DNA from: Hyalella azteca
Taxonomy: Eukaryota > Arthropoda > Malacostraca > Amphipoda > Hyalellidae
DNA length: 64,000 nt
Assembly: GCF_000764305.2 (NCBI RefSeq)
Contig: NW_025947373.1
Location: forward strand, 1-64,000
Direction of reading: 5' to 3'
Of this stretch, positions 35,202 to 46,193 are shown one piece after another. The notes under the pieces were generated by a model. The model was not told where the DNA came from, ran no database searches, and worked only from the letters and a program-made list of their open reading frames with translations. The stretch's first letter is position 1. Every line of letters begins with the position of its first letter. Position numbers and translations under genes: made by a program.

Positions 35202-35394
35202 TTAACATTCATATACACTTCACGGTGCGCTACACCATATGTAATGCGAGCTATCCAATACGTATGCGAATGCATGCACAGCAGAGGACTCTTGTTTTAA
35301 CTCGTGTCTCGCAATGAGTCTCAAAAACTTCGATAAAAAAAGCTAGCTGCTTCTCTCCTACATATGTAAATAAGCTATTCTGATTATTTGGTTT

Positions 35395-35960
35395 GAGACT
35401 GCCCGGCGCCAGCATCAGCTTCCGGCCAATCCTGTTCGCGCGGGCAACGAGTTCGTCCTGCCTGCGTTTTCGGTTCGAAACCCGGGCATTCTTCTGGATT
35501 CGGAACTTACTATGGATAATCATTCTGCCTAAGTCACCCACGCTTGTTTTAACGCTCTACGACGAATATATATAGTCAGCTGCTGTCCCTCGAGGCCCTC
35601 GTGAAGGCGCTAGTTCTGACCTGATTGGACTATGATAATGCCACACTCTTTGAACTCCGACCACGGCACTTAATAAACTGCAAATTGTTATGAATGCTGC
35701 TGTGAGATTCGTATGCAGTAAGCGAAAATTCGACCACTCGCCTCAGCATGAAAGCTTGCACCAAAGTGACGCCGCAGTTCCGCTATCACCGGCCTCAGCC
35801 ATAAACTTTGCACAGATTTGACGCCACGGTTCCGTGGGAACACGCCTCAACAGGCTAGTTTCAGTGGCGGGAACTCGACTCTGAAGACTTGTTCAATGCG
35901 GTCTCGCTGCAGGACAGTTTGAAGGAATTGGCATGAGTTTGCTTTCCAGTTGTTAAGAAT
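35395..35960 (+). pseudogene. LINE reverse-transcriptase C-terminal fragment
   Basis: Across frames: GILLDSELTMDNH, VTHACFNALR, LVKALVLT, LDYDNATLFEL and MNAAVRF. This is the conserved end of many CR1/L2-type RTs (LGV-LD, LDYCN-LL-GLP, Q-V-NAAARL). The second copy in unit 2 is at about 55480-55830. Both are broken and 5'-truncated. Confidence 0.65.
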
Positions 35961-35961
35961 T

Positions 35962-36080
35962 TGGGGGCAGGGCCGTGAGTCCCATACCAGGGCAGTGAGT
36001 TCATACCAGGGCCGTGAGTCCCATACCAGGGCAGTGAGTTCATACCAGGGCCGTAAGTCCCATACCAGGGCAGTGAGTTG
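35962..36080. repeat. 20-bp minisatellite, left side of the jockey-like LINE
   Basis: Copies of GTGAGTCCCATACCAGGGCA and a GTGAGTTCATACCAGGGCC variant. The same repeat lies on the far side of the LINE (39030-39390) and, without any LINE, at 56104-56200 in unit 2. Confidence 0.9.
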
Positions 36081-39035
36081 TTGTTTATTGCGTCCGTCAC
36101 GCTCGCCGGAGGTGAGGCTCAGGAGGTAGGCGGGGGCCGGCACCGGAAGAGGGGGGAGATGGGCGAAGGCAGGGAGGGTGGCCAGGATCAATGCCGCTGC
36201 CTCTACGGGGCTGTCCCACAGTGAGGAGACGCTGAGGGACGTAGGGAAGGCTGGGCAGGCAAAGAGGTGCTGGACCGATTGGAGGGGATCCCTGCACGCC
36301 GGGCAAGCGGTGCTAGGGGAGCGTCTGATCCTAGCGGAGTAGGACGCCAGGGAGCTGCAGTATCCCGAGCGGAGCTGGGATAGCGCCCAACGGTAGGGGC
36401 GAGGGAGTGAGGCATCCACCGATGCAATTGACGGTGGTGGAGCAGCGAGGACGGCGGTTATGACGTCAGTCGCCGCTGCGGGAGGCGATCTCCCTGCGGA
36501 GAGACTGCTAGGCTTCTCCGTCGGCACCGGCGGGCAAGATGCCATTTGCCATGAGTGGTGTGACAAGGTGGCCGAACCTCGACTGAATGTATGCTTTTAT
36601 GGGGCGGTCCCCGAGTGGAGCAGAAACAATGCGGAATGAGGTATGGGAGGGCTGGAGGGCGCTGGCGAGGAACTGGGCACAAGCCAGGTCCAGGTGCGCG
36701 GACAAAGGGAGGACGCTGGTCTCCTGGTGAAGATGGGAGATCGGTGCCATTTTGAGGCAGCCGGTGGCTAGTCTCAGTGCAGTGTTTTGAATTGTTTGCA
36801 GACTGGTAATTGCTGAGCGTTAGGCAACAGGGTACCAGATGGGAGCAGCCTAGTTGAGGATTGGGCGCGTGATGATTCGGTAGGTGGCAAAAATATCCTC
36901 CTTGGAGAAGCCCCAGTTGGTACCAGCTAGGGCTTTTAAAATGCGAAGAGAACCCGTCGCTTTCGTGACTACGACTCTTGCATGAGGGGGAGAACGTGAA
37001 GTGCGTATCCCAGGTGACGCCTAGGATTTTGGGGGTTTTGTCCAGGGGGATGATGCCGTTGTAGATTGTGGCAGATGGGTGGCATCGGGATAGGTGCGTT
37101 TCTGGGGTGAAGAGCGTGACCGAGGACTTGCCAGGAGCCACGGCCAGTTTCTTGTCCACCGACCAATCAGAGACGCTCCGAAGGAGCACGGCGAGCTCAG
37201 CTTCCGCAGCGTCGAGCCTCGGGGACGACACGAAGATGGTAAGGTCGTCCGCGTATGAGGCAATTTTGGAGGTCGGCACTGGGATGTCGGAGATGAAATG
37301 GTTAAAAAGGGCCGGCGAGATGACCGAGTCTTGGGGAACGCCCGAGTGGATAGCTCTGAAAGGCGATTGTATTCTCAGGTAGAGGCAGGATGCCTGCCTG
37401 CCTCTGAGGTAGCAGCACAGCCAGCGGACCAGGTTGCGATGTAGGTCCGAGGTTGCGATGAAAAGGGGGTGGTCGACAGTGTCGACCACCCCCTTTTAAG
37501 GAGGGGGTGGTCGACACTGTCGAAAGCCTTTAACAGGTCGACTGCAGCGGCGACTGTACGGGCTGGAAGGCACCGAGAGTTAAAACCCGTCGCAATTTGG
37601 TGAGCGAGAGCGAGGAGGGCGGTGACTGTATAGTGTCCCGGTTTGAACTCATGTTGCGAGGGGACGGTGGTGAGGGATCCTGAGGGATCCTGAGGGGAGC
37701 GCAAGACGCTCTAGGATCTTGGCTGCAGGGCAGAGGAGGGAGATAGGGCGGTATGAGGAGCCCTGGTTTCCGGGTCTGGCCGGTTTGAGGATTAGAATAA
37801 TTATTGAATTTTCCAAATGGATGGGACCGAGGCTGTGGGACGGAGATGTTAAAAATTCGGGTGAGGAACTGGAGACCACGTGGGCCAAGGTGCTTGAGGT
37901 GAAGGACCGTGAGGCCATCTGGACTTCGAGCGGAAGAGTTGTTGGCGGCTGCGATAGCAAGCTTAACCATGTCGGATGTGAAAGGGGAAAAGTCCCTGTC
38001 GAGGGGATGTTCAGCCCGGATTCGACGTATGAGGAGGCGGGTGGAGGGGCTTTGGGAGTGAGGAGCAATCGAAGTGAATAGCTTGCAAAAGGCGGAGGAG
38101 ATCTTGTGCTGGGGAGAGAGGGAATTCAGACCAAATTGGATTGGCTGATTGGGTTGATTGGGGGGAGGGCGGTTTCGATTTCCGGGTAGGGAGCGGGGGA
38201 GATTCCAATGCTTAGACTGGTTTGTGCGCCTGCTGCACGACGCAAGATGAGTTCGCCATGTGTTCATAGCATGGGCCTGTATGGAAATACTAATTTCCAG
38301 GATGAGTTCTGGGAGACGAGGGTCGGTTGGGTTACGCGCCCTGATATCATCCCGTTGCTCGATGAGCAACCGGGTGTCAGGGTTGACAGAGGGGGAGAAG
38401 TCCTTCCGGAATCCGGCAGGGATTTGCTATCTGGCAGCAGTCGTTAAGACTTCTCTCAAGGTCGACTCACCGCCATACGAGGTGGGGGAGGGACCATGTC
38501 GAGTGCCGCTTCTATGGCTGACGTGTTGGCTGGCCAGTCAGTTTTTTTAAAGTTGTATGAGCGGGTGGCCCGGGGGGTCGGAGTGTCGACGGAGGAAGGG
38601 AGATGAATCAGGATGGGCAAGTGGTCCGAGTTGAGGGCGACTTGAGGAGTCCAGGAGATGTTGAGTAGTAGATGACCGCTGATGATGGCGAGGTCCGGTG
38701 AGGAGGGCGGGCCATGGGAGGGGAGGCGGGTATGGGAGTCCTCATTGAGATAGGCGAGGGAGGAACCGGCGACGAGGTCATCGACTATGGCTCCTCTCGC
38801 TGTGGCTCTCTGGTCTTCCGTATGGGAGAACCAGGAAGAATGATGGGCGTTAAATCGCCTACTATCACTGTCGCCCGGTATGGAGACGATGTCTGAAAGT
38901 TCCGGGAATATCCCGGGGAAGGAGGCCGGTGGGGTGTTAATATTGATGATGCAAAGAGGGGAGCCATTAAGAGGGGGGGAGATTGCAAAGGCTTACATGG
39001 TAGTGTCGCCGCGTAGGAGGGGGGAGATGCAAATG
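36080..39035 (-). pseudogene. Jockey-like non-LTR retrotransposon ORF2, GC-rich, broken
   Basis: Minus strand, in order: endonuclease pieces (SILTPHRPPSPGYSRNF, VIVGDL at 39050-38790; then SSPDLAIISGHLL and LNSDHLPIL about 38700-38580), RT (SPDGLTVLHLKHLGPRGLQF, YRPISLL, LLKAFDSVDHPLL, SGVPQDSVISPALFN, SYADDLTIFVSSP, ILGVTWDTHFTFSP at about 38000-36960), and a C-terminal zinc-knuckle-like CPACRDP...HLFACPAFP near 36320-36240. The catalytic YADD is intact, but frameshifts near 38369, 37490 and 36980 break the frame. GC content is far above the neighbourhood, which suggests recent arrival or a different base composition of the family. Confidence 0.9.
37461..37497. repeat. Perfect 17-bp-arm palindrome inside the LINE RT
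   Basis: 37461-37477 pairs with 37481-37497 around AGT. A further inverted segment follows to about 37524. It duplicates the codons for VDHPL and breaks the frame. Confidence 0.85.
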
Positions 39036-39395
39036 AGGCAGTGAGTCCCATACCAGGTCAGTGAGTCCCATACCAGGGCAGTGAGTCCCATACCAGGGCA
39101 GTGAGTCCCATACCATGGCAGTGAGTCCCATGCTAGGGCAGTGAGTCCTACTACAGGCAGTGAGTCCCATACCAGGGCAGTGAGTCCCACGCTAGGGCAG
39201 TGAGTCCCACGCTAGGGCAGTGAGTCCCACGCTAGGGCAGTGAATCCCACGCTAGGGCAGTGAGTCCCACGCTAGGGCAGTGAGTCCTACTCCAGACAGT
39301 GAGTCCCATACCTGGGCAGAGAGTCCCACGCCAGGGCAGTGAGTCCCACGCCAGGGCAATGAGTCCCACGCCACGACAGAGATTCCTACTCCAGG
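39035..39395. repeat. 20-bp minisatellite, right side of the jockey-like LINE
   Basis: About 17 copies of CAGTGAGTCCCACGCTAGGG and close variants. The repetitive MGLTALAWDSLP reading frames on the minus strand are by-products. Confidence 0.95.
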
Positions 39396-39733
39396 ACTGG
39401 AAACAGGGAGACACTATCCACTCAGATGAGGGCACTAACCACTTATCTGCGGGTGCTATCCACACACCTGGGGCTAGGGTGCCAATGAAATTAATGGTAA
39501 AAATTCGAATGCAATTTTCCCATGCTCTCACCCATTAAAAGTTTTCCATTTCATCTTAGTATAATGCCAAATAACTTGAATGAGATGTCTCAATATTACT
39601 GGTTGCACATAAATGCACATCGTTATTTTATAACATGAGCTGATATATTCATGTCGAATGATGCAATATGACTAATTTTCTTTAATTCACTGAAAATTAC
39701 CAATTGCAGTCCACAATCTTCGCTGCTAATGTG

Positions 39734-39916
39734 TTATTGAAGTTTACTTTCTGTTAGATTAATTAATGAATTATTTTGTTCAGACATTGGTAAATCATTT
39801 GGAGAATAGTCTCTTGTGTTGTACCCCACAGCTGCCTGTGTGTCTGTCCTCCCGCAGCTGCGGTAGGACGGGCACATGTGCCGTGCCCTTTGTTTGAGGT
39901 TGTCAACAACAACCCT
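39734..39916 (-). CDS. Possible C-terminal exon, conserved in units 1 and 2
   Basis: After a possible AG acceptor (CCCTAG) the minus strand is open for about 60 codons: VVVDNLKQRARHMCPSYRSC, then GRTDTQAAVGYNTRDYSPND and LPMSEQNNSLINLTESKLQ, stop at 39736-39734. The unit 2 copy (56774-56592) has the same frame and length with only two amino-acid changes seen (R to Q, S to P) and a silent change. A competing frame (APSLQDLIDALG) is also open in both. No family recognised; the upstream exons were not found. Confidence 0.3.
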   Translation of the reverse strand, partial: RVVVDNLKQRARHMCPSYRSCGRTDTQAAVGYNTRDYSPNDLPMSEQNNSLINLTESKLQ

Positions 39917-41764
39917 AGGGCATCAATTAAATCCTGTAGTGAAGGAGCTAAATGGGCCAGTTCCCAGTGCTTGTATAAGAAGTAACAAGAAGAAGATGAA
40001 CTGCAGCTCAACAGAGTATCAAATGTTACCAAGTTAGGGTATTAATATTACCAGGTTAAGTTAATAACATTACCTGGACAGGGCACCAACATTACTAAGT
40101 TATGGTATTATTATTACCAGGTTAGGGTAATAACTGTCCTCCCTACAATGCAGAACCTGATCTATATTTTGGCAGGAGGGGTAGGATAAAAATATGATTG
40201 AAACAGGGAAAAGCGGAACCTTCATTTATTCAATATAACACTTTTATTTTCCTTATCTACACACAGACGATGGAAGTTTCAATTTGCAGCTATAGTATCA
40301 AGATATTCAAGAGGATCAAAATACTCCCAAGCATCAGATATGTGGGGTCTTGGCCATTCTTAATTTTGAATCCTCAATTCGGAACACTGAAATATTTGGC
40401 TGGGTACAAGCCTCCGTTCAACTGCAGCTCAACAGAGTAGCAGATGTCTGATGGCCGGACGGTTGCTGCAGTCTAAGAATTACACTGCAATGGTGCATCT
40501 TATATGAATACTAATGCCATAACTGACCAAGTTCTACACTAGGAAGAGCAGGTTGAACCAACTATAATTTGAATTTGAACAATTGGAAGTCAGGCACATG
40601 AATGTTCCACAACACAGGAACCAACAAACTTTTGTCATCAATACATTTTAAGATGCAAATTTAATTCAACATCATTGCATAGTTCATCACAATGATGTTT
40701 GCTACATGTAAAGTGAACATCCACAAATTATTTGAATTACAGAACTTAATTCTGAATGCATATGGATTATTGTTAGAAAAGGGATTGAAAATAAAAAGCA
40801 TAAAATTTGATATAGAGTATATTTCTACCATTAGATGATTAAATCATAAACTTACAATGTTTAGATTATCAACCTAATATTACTTTACATTCAGCAAAAT
40901 ATACATCCCCTCCCATTGATGTGATAATCGCTCAGATTTAATAACAACATCAACATATTATAACCTCAAATTAAAACTCCATATCAGGCAACATCCACCC
41001 TAGCCTGACGCTATAGCAGCCCTTCCATTCTAAGCAATACAGAGGGGAGGGAGTTGGTTGGTGTCTGACATCTATAAACATCAATAAAAATTACTAACCT
41101 AACGTAGCCTACCTCTTAAACAACAACCTACCCCTACCATACCTTCCATGCAAAAGAAATATTACCAAGAACAAGTGATGAGTTCAGGAGAAATAAAATT
41201 GATGAAACATTCTTGGATTATGAACAAATCTAAGCCGCAGTTGCAATAATAAATTTGAATGATCATCATTGTATTTACTGGATGCAAGCTTAATATAAAA
41301 AAATCAAGTAAATAATTACATAATTTCCCCACTCAATAATCACAGTATCTGCCACCAAGTTTCTTTGAGTAAGCCTACTCAAAATAAGATCGAATGTCTG
41401 CTCATGTCACGTTAATAAGTCTGGTGCATCTTATCCCACAGTAATGATGCAAATATTTGGTTCAAATTACCTCAAGCAATAGCTTGACGTGCAGAATTGA
41501 ATGAATATCAAATTTTTATATGAAAATAGGAATTTATTCCAGTCTCACTTAAGTAGTTCATATCAAAAGCATTAGAAAACATTTCAAAATTTTACCACAT
41601 TTCCCACTCAGCACAAATGCATCACTTTCCTTGACCACACAACCTGGTTAATGTTTCACCCAGGATGTGTGAGCCCCATTTTAGAATGTGTCATTTCACT
41701 ATAAAATAGAGTCCTTATTATCATAATTTAGACTATCTTATTATCAACGCTAAGAATCCTTATA

Positions 41765-41832
41765 TTCAGAGCTGGGCAGCGCTGCTTTGAAATGTAGTGG
41801 CCGCTACCGCTACATGCTCTAAATGTAGCACT
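41765..41832. mobile_element. Truncated hAT-type MITE
   Basis: Begins CAGAGCTGGGCAGCGCTGCT after CTTATATT, exactly as the complete element at 57544, but breaks off after CTCTAAATGTAGCA. The duplication junction follows. Confidence 0.75.
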
Positions 41833-42740
41833 ATAGATGCCATCCATATCCATATATCCATATCAGGCAACGCTATAGATGCCATCCATATCCATATATC
41901 CATATCAGGCAACGCTATAGATGCCCATTCATTCTAAGCGCTACAGAGAGGAGGGAGTTGGTTGGTGTCTGACATCTATAATCATTAATAAAAATTACTA
42001 ACATAGCATAGCCTACCTCTTAAACAACAACCTACCCTACCATACCTTCCATGCAAAACGAATATCACCAAGAACAAGTGATGAGTTCTGGAGAAATAAC
42101 ATTGATAAAACATTCTTGGATTATAGAAAAATCAAGTAAATAATTACATCATTTCCCCACTCAATAATCACAATATCAATAGTAGATCTACCACCAAGTA
42201 TCTGAGTAGATCTACTATTAGTATCTACTAATAGTAGATCTACCACCAAGCCAACTCAAGATAAGATCAAATGTCTGCTCATGTCACGTTAATAAGTCTG
42301 GTGCATCTTATCCCACAGTTATGAGGCAAATATTTGGTTCAAATTACCACAAGCAATACCTTGATGTGCAGAATTGAATGAATATCAAATTTTTATATGA
42401 AAATAGGAATTTATTCCAGTCTCACTTAAGTAGTTCATATCAAAAGCATTAGAAAACATTTCAAAATTTTACCACATTTCCCACTCAGCACAAATGCATC
42501 ACTCTTACCTTGACCACACAACCTGGTTGATGTTTCACCCAGGATGTGTGAGCCCCATTTTAGAATGTGTCATTCCACTATATAATAGAGTCCATATTAT
42601 CAACACTAAGAATCCTTATATAAACAAATTTCATCTACTACTTGCAGTGCTATTCCTACCTGACTGATAAATTTGTTTTACATTTCATAGTTCATTGTGA
42701 TGCTTTATTTACACTCAACTAATAACATTCCACAGAAAGC

Positions 42741-43193
42741 AAGCTTCACACTATCCACCAATTAGCTAAATGGGGGAAATTTTTGAACAGATTGTTTATT
42801 GCTTTTTTTTTCTTGAACACTTGATAAAGATACAGTCATATATTTCCTAATTTTGGATATTGATATCCAAGTTTGCCAAGCCATTGAAAAATTTGAGCAA
42901 AACTTTTGTTCATACCCATATGCTCAGAAAGAATGGTTTCAGAAGAAAATTGTTGAAGTTTACTTGAGTTTTTTTAAATTGATTTTGGAAAATAAGTTGC
43001 AAAAATAGCCAAACTTAATTGAATCTCTTAAGAGAGTTTTTGATGTGATTTTATAGCATCCTTATTTCTTATTAAATGACAAAATACTGTATCATATTTA
43101 TCAAAATCACATTTTCTTAAAGATGTCCTGTTTTTAATGTTTAATCTGTAATTTTTCAACAGGCATTAACAATTTCTGGCTTTTCCAATCTTA
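42741..43193 (-). pseudogene. Displaced 3' part of gene B exon 3
   Basis: Minus strand: from 43193 the text (RLEKPEIVNA..., LSEHMGMNKSFAQ-like, LGKLGYQYPKL-like to 42760) matches gene C exon 3 from its codon for KRLEKPEII onward, with stops and frameshifts. The 5' part of the same exon lies at 46497-46621. The Harbinger element sits exactly between them. Once separated from the promoter, this half decayed. Confidence 0.85.
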
Positions 43194-43701
43194 TAGTACA
43201 CACACAGTGAAAGCAGGTTGCCAGCATGCTGGTTACCTGCTGAGGCTGGCGCCTGAAACAAGCACGAGAGGTTCACAGAGGAAGCAGGAAACCAGCTGTG
43301 ACCTAATCAGTGCTCTGGGTGAGGTGTTCGAGTGAGGAGTGTTAGGGTGCGCATACAGTGAAGGCAGGTTTGCCCGTGCGGGCAACCTGCTCCAACCTGC
43401 CACACGAATGAACATAGGATAATAATGCAAGTGTTCACAGTGAAAACCTGTACGAATAGGCTTCAGCCAAAAACCTGCTTATACCGATTTACCGGAATGT
43501 ACTGCACATTCTTATCTGCTCAACTTGCTTGGCATATGGACATTTTTGAATTAGCTGTACCTTTAAACCCTCCATTTTCTTTGTTTCTTTGGCACTCTAG
43601 CGCCGTTGTGTCAAGGTTCTCATGTAAACAAACAACTTTATAAAGGTGACGAGGAGTCTGCTCTGCACTTGATTGAAGGGATTTTTGAGAGGTAATAACA
43701 C

Positions 43702-43843
43702 ATGATGAGCATTGACAGTGATCAATTAATCACAGAGGTGTATGCTCGAACACCCATTTGGGACAAATGGAGTAAAGAGCACTCTACCCAAATTGTAGTT
43801 GAGAAACTTTGGGCTGACATTGTCAAGAAGATGAACCGTGAAG
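43702..43843 (+). pseudogene. Harbinger MADF protein, exon 1
   Basis: MMSIDSDQLITEVYARTPIW then DKWSKEH...EKLWADIVKKMNRE, ending with donor G|GTAAGG. It is the first half of a MADF (Myb/SANT-like) DNA-binding domain, which in PIF/Harbinger elements helps the transposase enter the nucleus and bind the ends. A TATA-like TTTATAAAGG lies upstream at about 43637. The exon itself is open; exon 2 is not. Confidence 0.8.
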
Positions 43844-44111
43844 GTAAGGGGACATTGGTTTAATTTTACTTTAACTGCATATCAAAAAAAAGACCTTATT
43901 GTTTCAGGCATGTAATCTACAGTACTTAAAAGCTGATGTATTATATTCGATAAGTGATAAGTAAAACAATGGATGAAACAGGAAATATGAAGGTATAATA
44001 GTGTTATTGTATGTACAATGACTATGTACACAAATAGTAATGGAAATATAAGTAATTGTCTCGTAGCTAGTAAAAGTAGCTATATAGCATTCTCAAGTAA
44101 CATTGCAAATA

Positions 44112-44991
44112 TCATGTCTGGGGCATATGTAGTAAAGGATTGTTTAACAGAAAATTTTTAAATATTTCCCTCACATCCACAGCATCGTTTGCCAGCCTTC
44201 CAACCTGATGTACAGGATTCTGTTCTTCAATCCCTGAGTTAACAGTCTCAGTTAGATGATGTTCAATTCCTTCCTTGTCTATGATTGTGTTATGCAGTAC
44301 ACATATGCATTTTACAATGCTATCAATAACTTCAACTTTGGTATCAATACATGTCGCTAATAAACGCCATTTACTGAATATTATTCCAAATGCACATTCA
44401 ATGGTTTTCCGACATCTTGACAAACATTGGTTGAAGGTTATATCTTCAATAGTTAGGTTATGCCCTCCATATGGTTTTAGCAAAAATGGCATTAGTGGGT
44501 ATGCTTCGTCCCCCACAAGTACGTATGGTACTTTGACTGCTGTATTTGGTAGGAAGGCCGGCTCAGGAATATCCAAATTTCTATATTTCAAAGCCTCGGA
44601 AAGCTCCGAGGCTTGGAATGTTCCGCCATCACTTTGTTTGCCAAAACCTCCTATGTCTATGAAAACGAATTTGTAGTTAGCATCAGCCACTGCTTGAAGG
44701 ACAATGGAGTAAAACTGTTTGTAGTTGTAATACATAGATCCTGAATTGCTTGGACATTTAACACGTATGTGTTTATCATCTATTGAGCCAATGCAATTAG
44801 GAAAGTTCCAAATTTTGTAGAAATCTTCAGCAATTTTTCTGAAACATTCCTTTGTGGGTACTGGCATGTGTTGCTCATGCAGTTCTTCCCACAATGCCCC
44901 AACAGTTTCTGAAACAATCTTACTAACTGTAGACACCCCCACTCGAAATGAAAATGAAAGGGTATGAAATGATGCCCCAGTGGCCAGATAT
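44112..44991 (-). CDS. HARBI1-like: Gene B, exon 4: Harbinger DDE transposase core
   Basis: The acceptor TTTGCAG precedes 44991. The first base completes the arginine split with exon 3 (LR|YLATGASFHTLSFSFRVG). The exon encodes an intact PIF/Harbinger nuclease domain. The catalytic residues, numbered in the 513-aa chimera, are D292 (IGSIDDKHIR), D382 (VLVGDEAYPL) and E419 (KTIECAFGIIFSKWRLL). It ends at a stop near 44112 without any frameshift. Members cut and move DNA; the vertebrate HARBI1 is a domesticated relative. It lies wholly inside the intron of the opposite-strand MADF gene. Confidence 0.92.
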
Positions 44992-45124
44992 CTGCAAAGA
45001 AGATAAAAAGTTTTGTTAGTATTGGTGTTATCATTTTTCATTGTACTGTATAGCTATGTGTGTATTAAAAGCATGAAATATTATATGACTTTTGCTAACA
45101 ATCCCTCATTGTTTGTCTTTACAG

Positions 45125-45928
45125 GAACGCAGATAAGAAAGAAATAGCAGTATCTGAGAGACCAATTTTCCATTGAGTTTGGCAAAATGAAACCACCCTG
45201 ATCAAGAGATGCAGCAGATAATAAAGTCTCATCAAAATGAAAGCATTTTACACAGCTACAATTCTTGAAAAATGTTGTTAGACCAAGATCATCTAGTGGA
45301 AATTTGTCACACTTGGTTAACGATCATGCAAGTGAAACCTCGCCACCGACAATGGGTGAAGTAGAATGTGAAACTGGTGACATGGAGGGAGCTGAAAACT
45401 TGCCCACAGATGAAGGAGATTGCTTAGCCTCTTCATCTAATAGTAATGCAAAAGCTGTCATGGGTGAAATTTTGCAAGGACCAACTTTAATGAGCACTCT
45501 GTCTGGTCAGCAAAAAAAAAGGAAAAAAATGAAAGAAGGTATCTCCAGCAGAACAATTTAATGAAAGCCTGTTGAATATTGAACAGCAGAAAGTGCAAAA
45601 TTTGAAGAAAAAGATGGAGCGCATGCAAGAGGGAGAGGATGATGACCTATTGTTCTGGAAAAGTTTATTGCCACATAATAAAACAATTCCTACAGCTCAG
45701 AAGCTTTCATTCCGAAATTGTGTACAAGACGTTGTTCAACGATTTGCATATTCACAACATTCCATGAATTACCCTCAAAATAATTTTGGATATTACTCCA
45801 CATGTAGTACACCTGCTCCACAAATATCCCCTATCTCTGCTTGCACAGACGGTCAAATGTTGTTAGAGGGATTTGGATTTGCAACCATTGTAGTATGCTT
45901 ATCATCAGGTATGAAACAATGTTGCTAA
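45125..45928 (+). pseudogene. Harbinger MADF/BESS protein, exon 2, broken
   Basis: After acceptor TTTACAG the phase fits exon 1. The frame reads TQIRKK-stop-QYLRDQFSIEFGKMKPP, with in-frame stops where MADF domains have Trp or Arg (three: at about 45146, 45201 and 45239). Then it is open from 45265 to 45561, and a +1 shift in an A-rich run (about 45510-45535) leads to MNIEQQKVQNLKKKMERM. A BESS-like motif (DDLLFWKSLLP) ends the protein. All three stops look like single transitions. The exon lies inside the transposase intron. Confidence 0.82.
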
Positions 45929-46193
45929 AAAACAATCTTATATTTTAATATTTGAAGGATTGACGATGTTATTTTGAAAAATATTTCATTAATATTATTA
46001 AAGTGCAAAGTTATGCACATTGAATTATGAGTTACTAAAAACACATTGTTTCATTTTATTAAATTGGTCCTATACTCTACACCTTAAGCAGTAAAATTTC
46101 CAAGTAAAAAACTATAACAGCTACTTGCTGTTTATTAATAACCTCAGCACATTAATATTAATATTAAGTTTATGTTATTTCATACTTTCTCAC

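Larger units (their letters stand above)
6100..40020. repeat. Segmental duplication unit 1 (contains gene A)
   Basis: First of three tandem units. The start near 6120 (AGTCTTGGCCTTTCTTAATA) matches 40351 in unit 2. The left flank at 6360-6890 recurs at 9717-10270, 40585-41110 and 56820-56890. The right flank at 28735-31050 recurs at 48170-49190 plus 51880-54780, and at 60045-63990. The distal part at 33790-36080 and 39390-39960 recurs at 55015-56820. Most of the unit's 34 kb is inserted transposons. The exact boundary to unit 2 is not resolved. Confidence 0.8.

Noticed and set aside
38967..39531. Repeated MGLTALAWDSLP peptides
   Set aside because: They come from the 20-bp minisatellite, which is open in several frames and carries no coding signal of its own.
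42741..43193. A fourth independent copy of the gene family
   Set aside because: It is the other half of gene B exon 3, separated by the Harbinger element; together with 46497-46621 it makes one exon.
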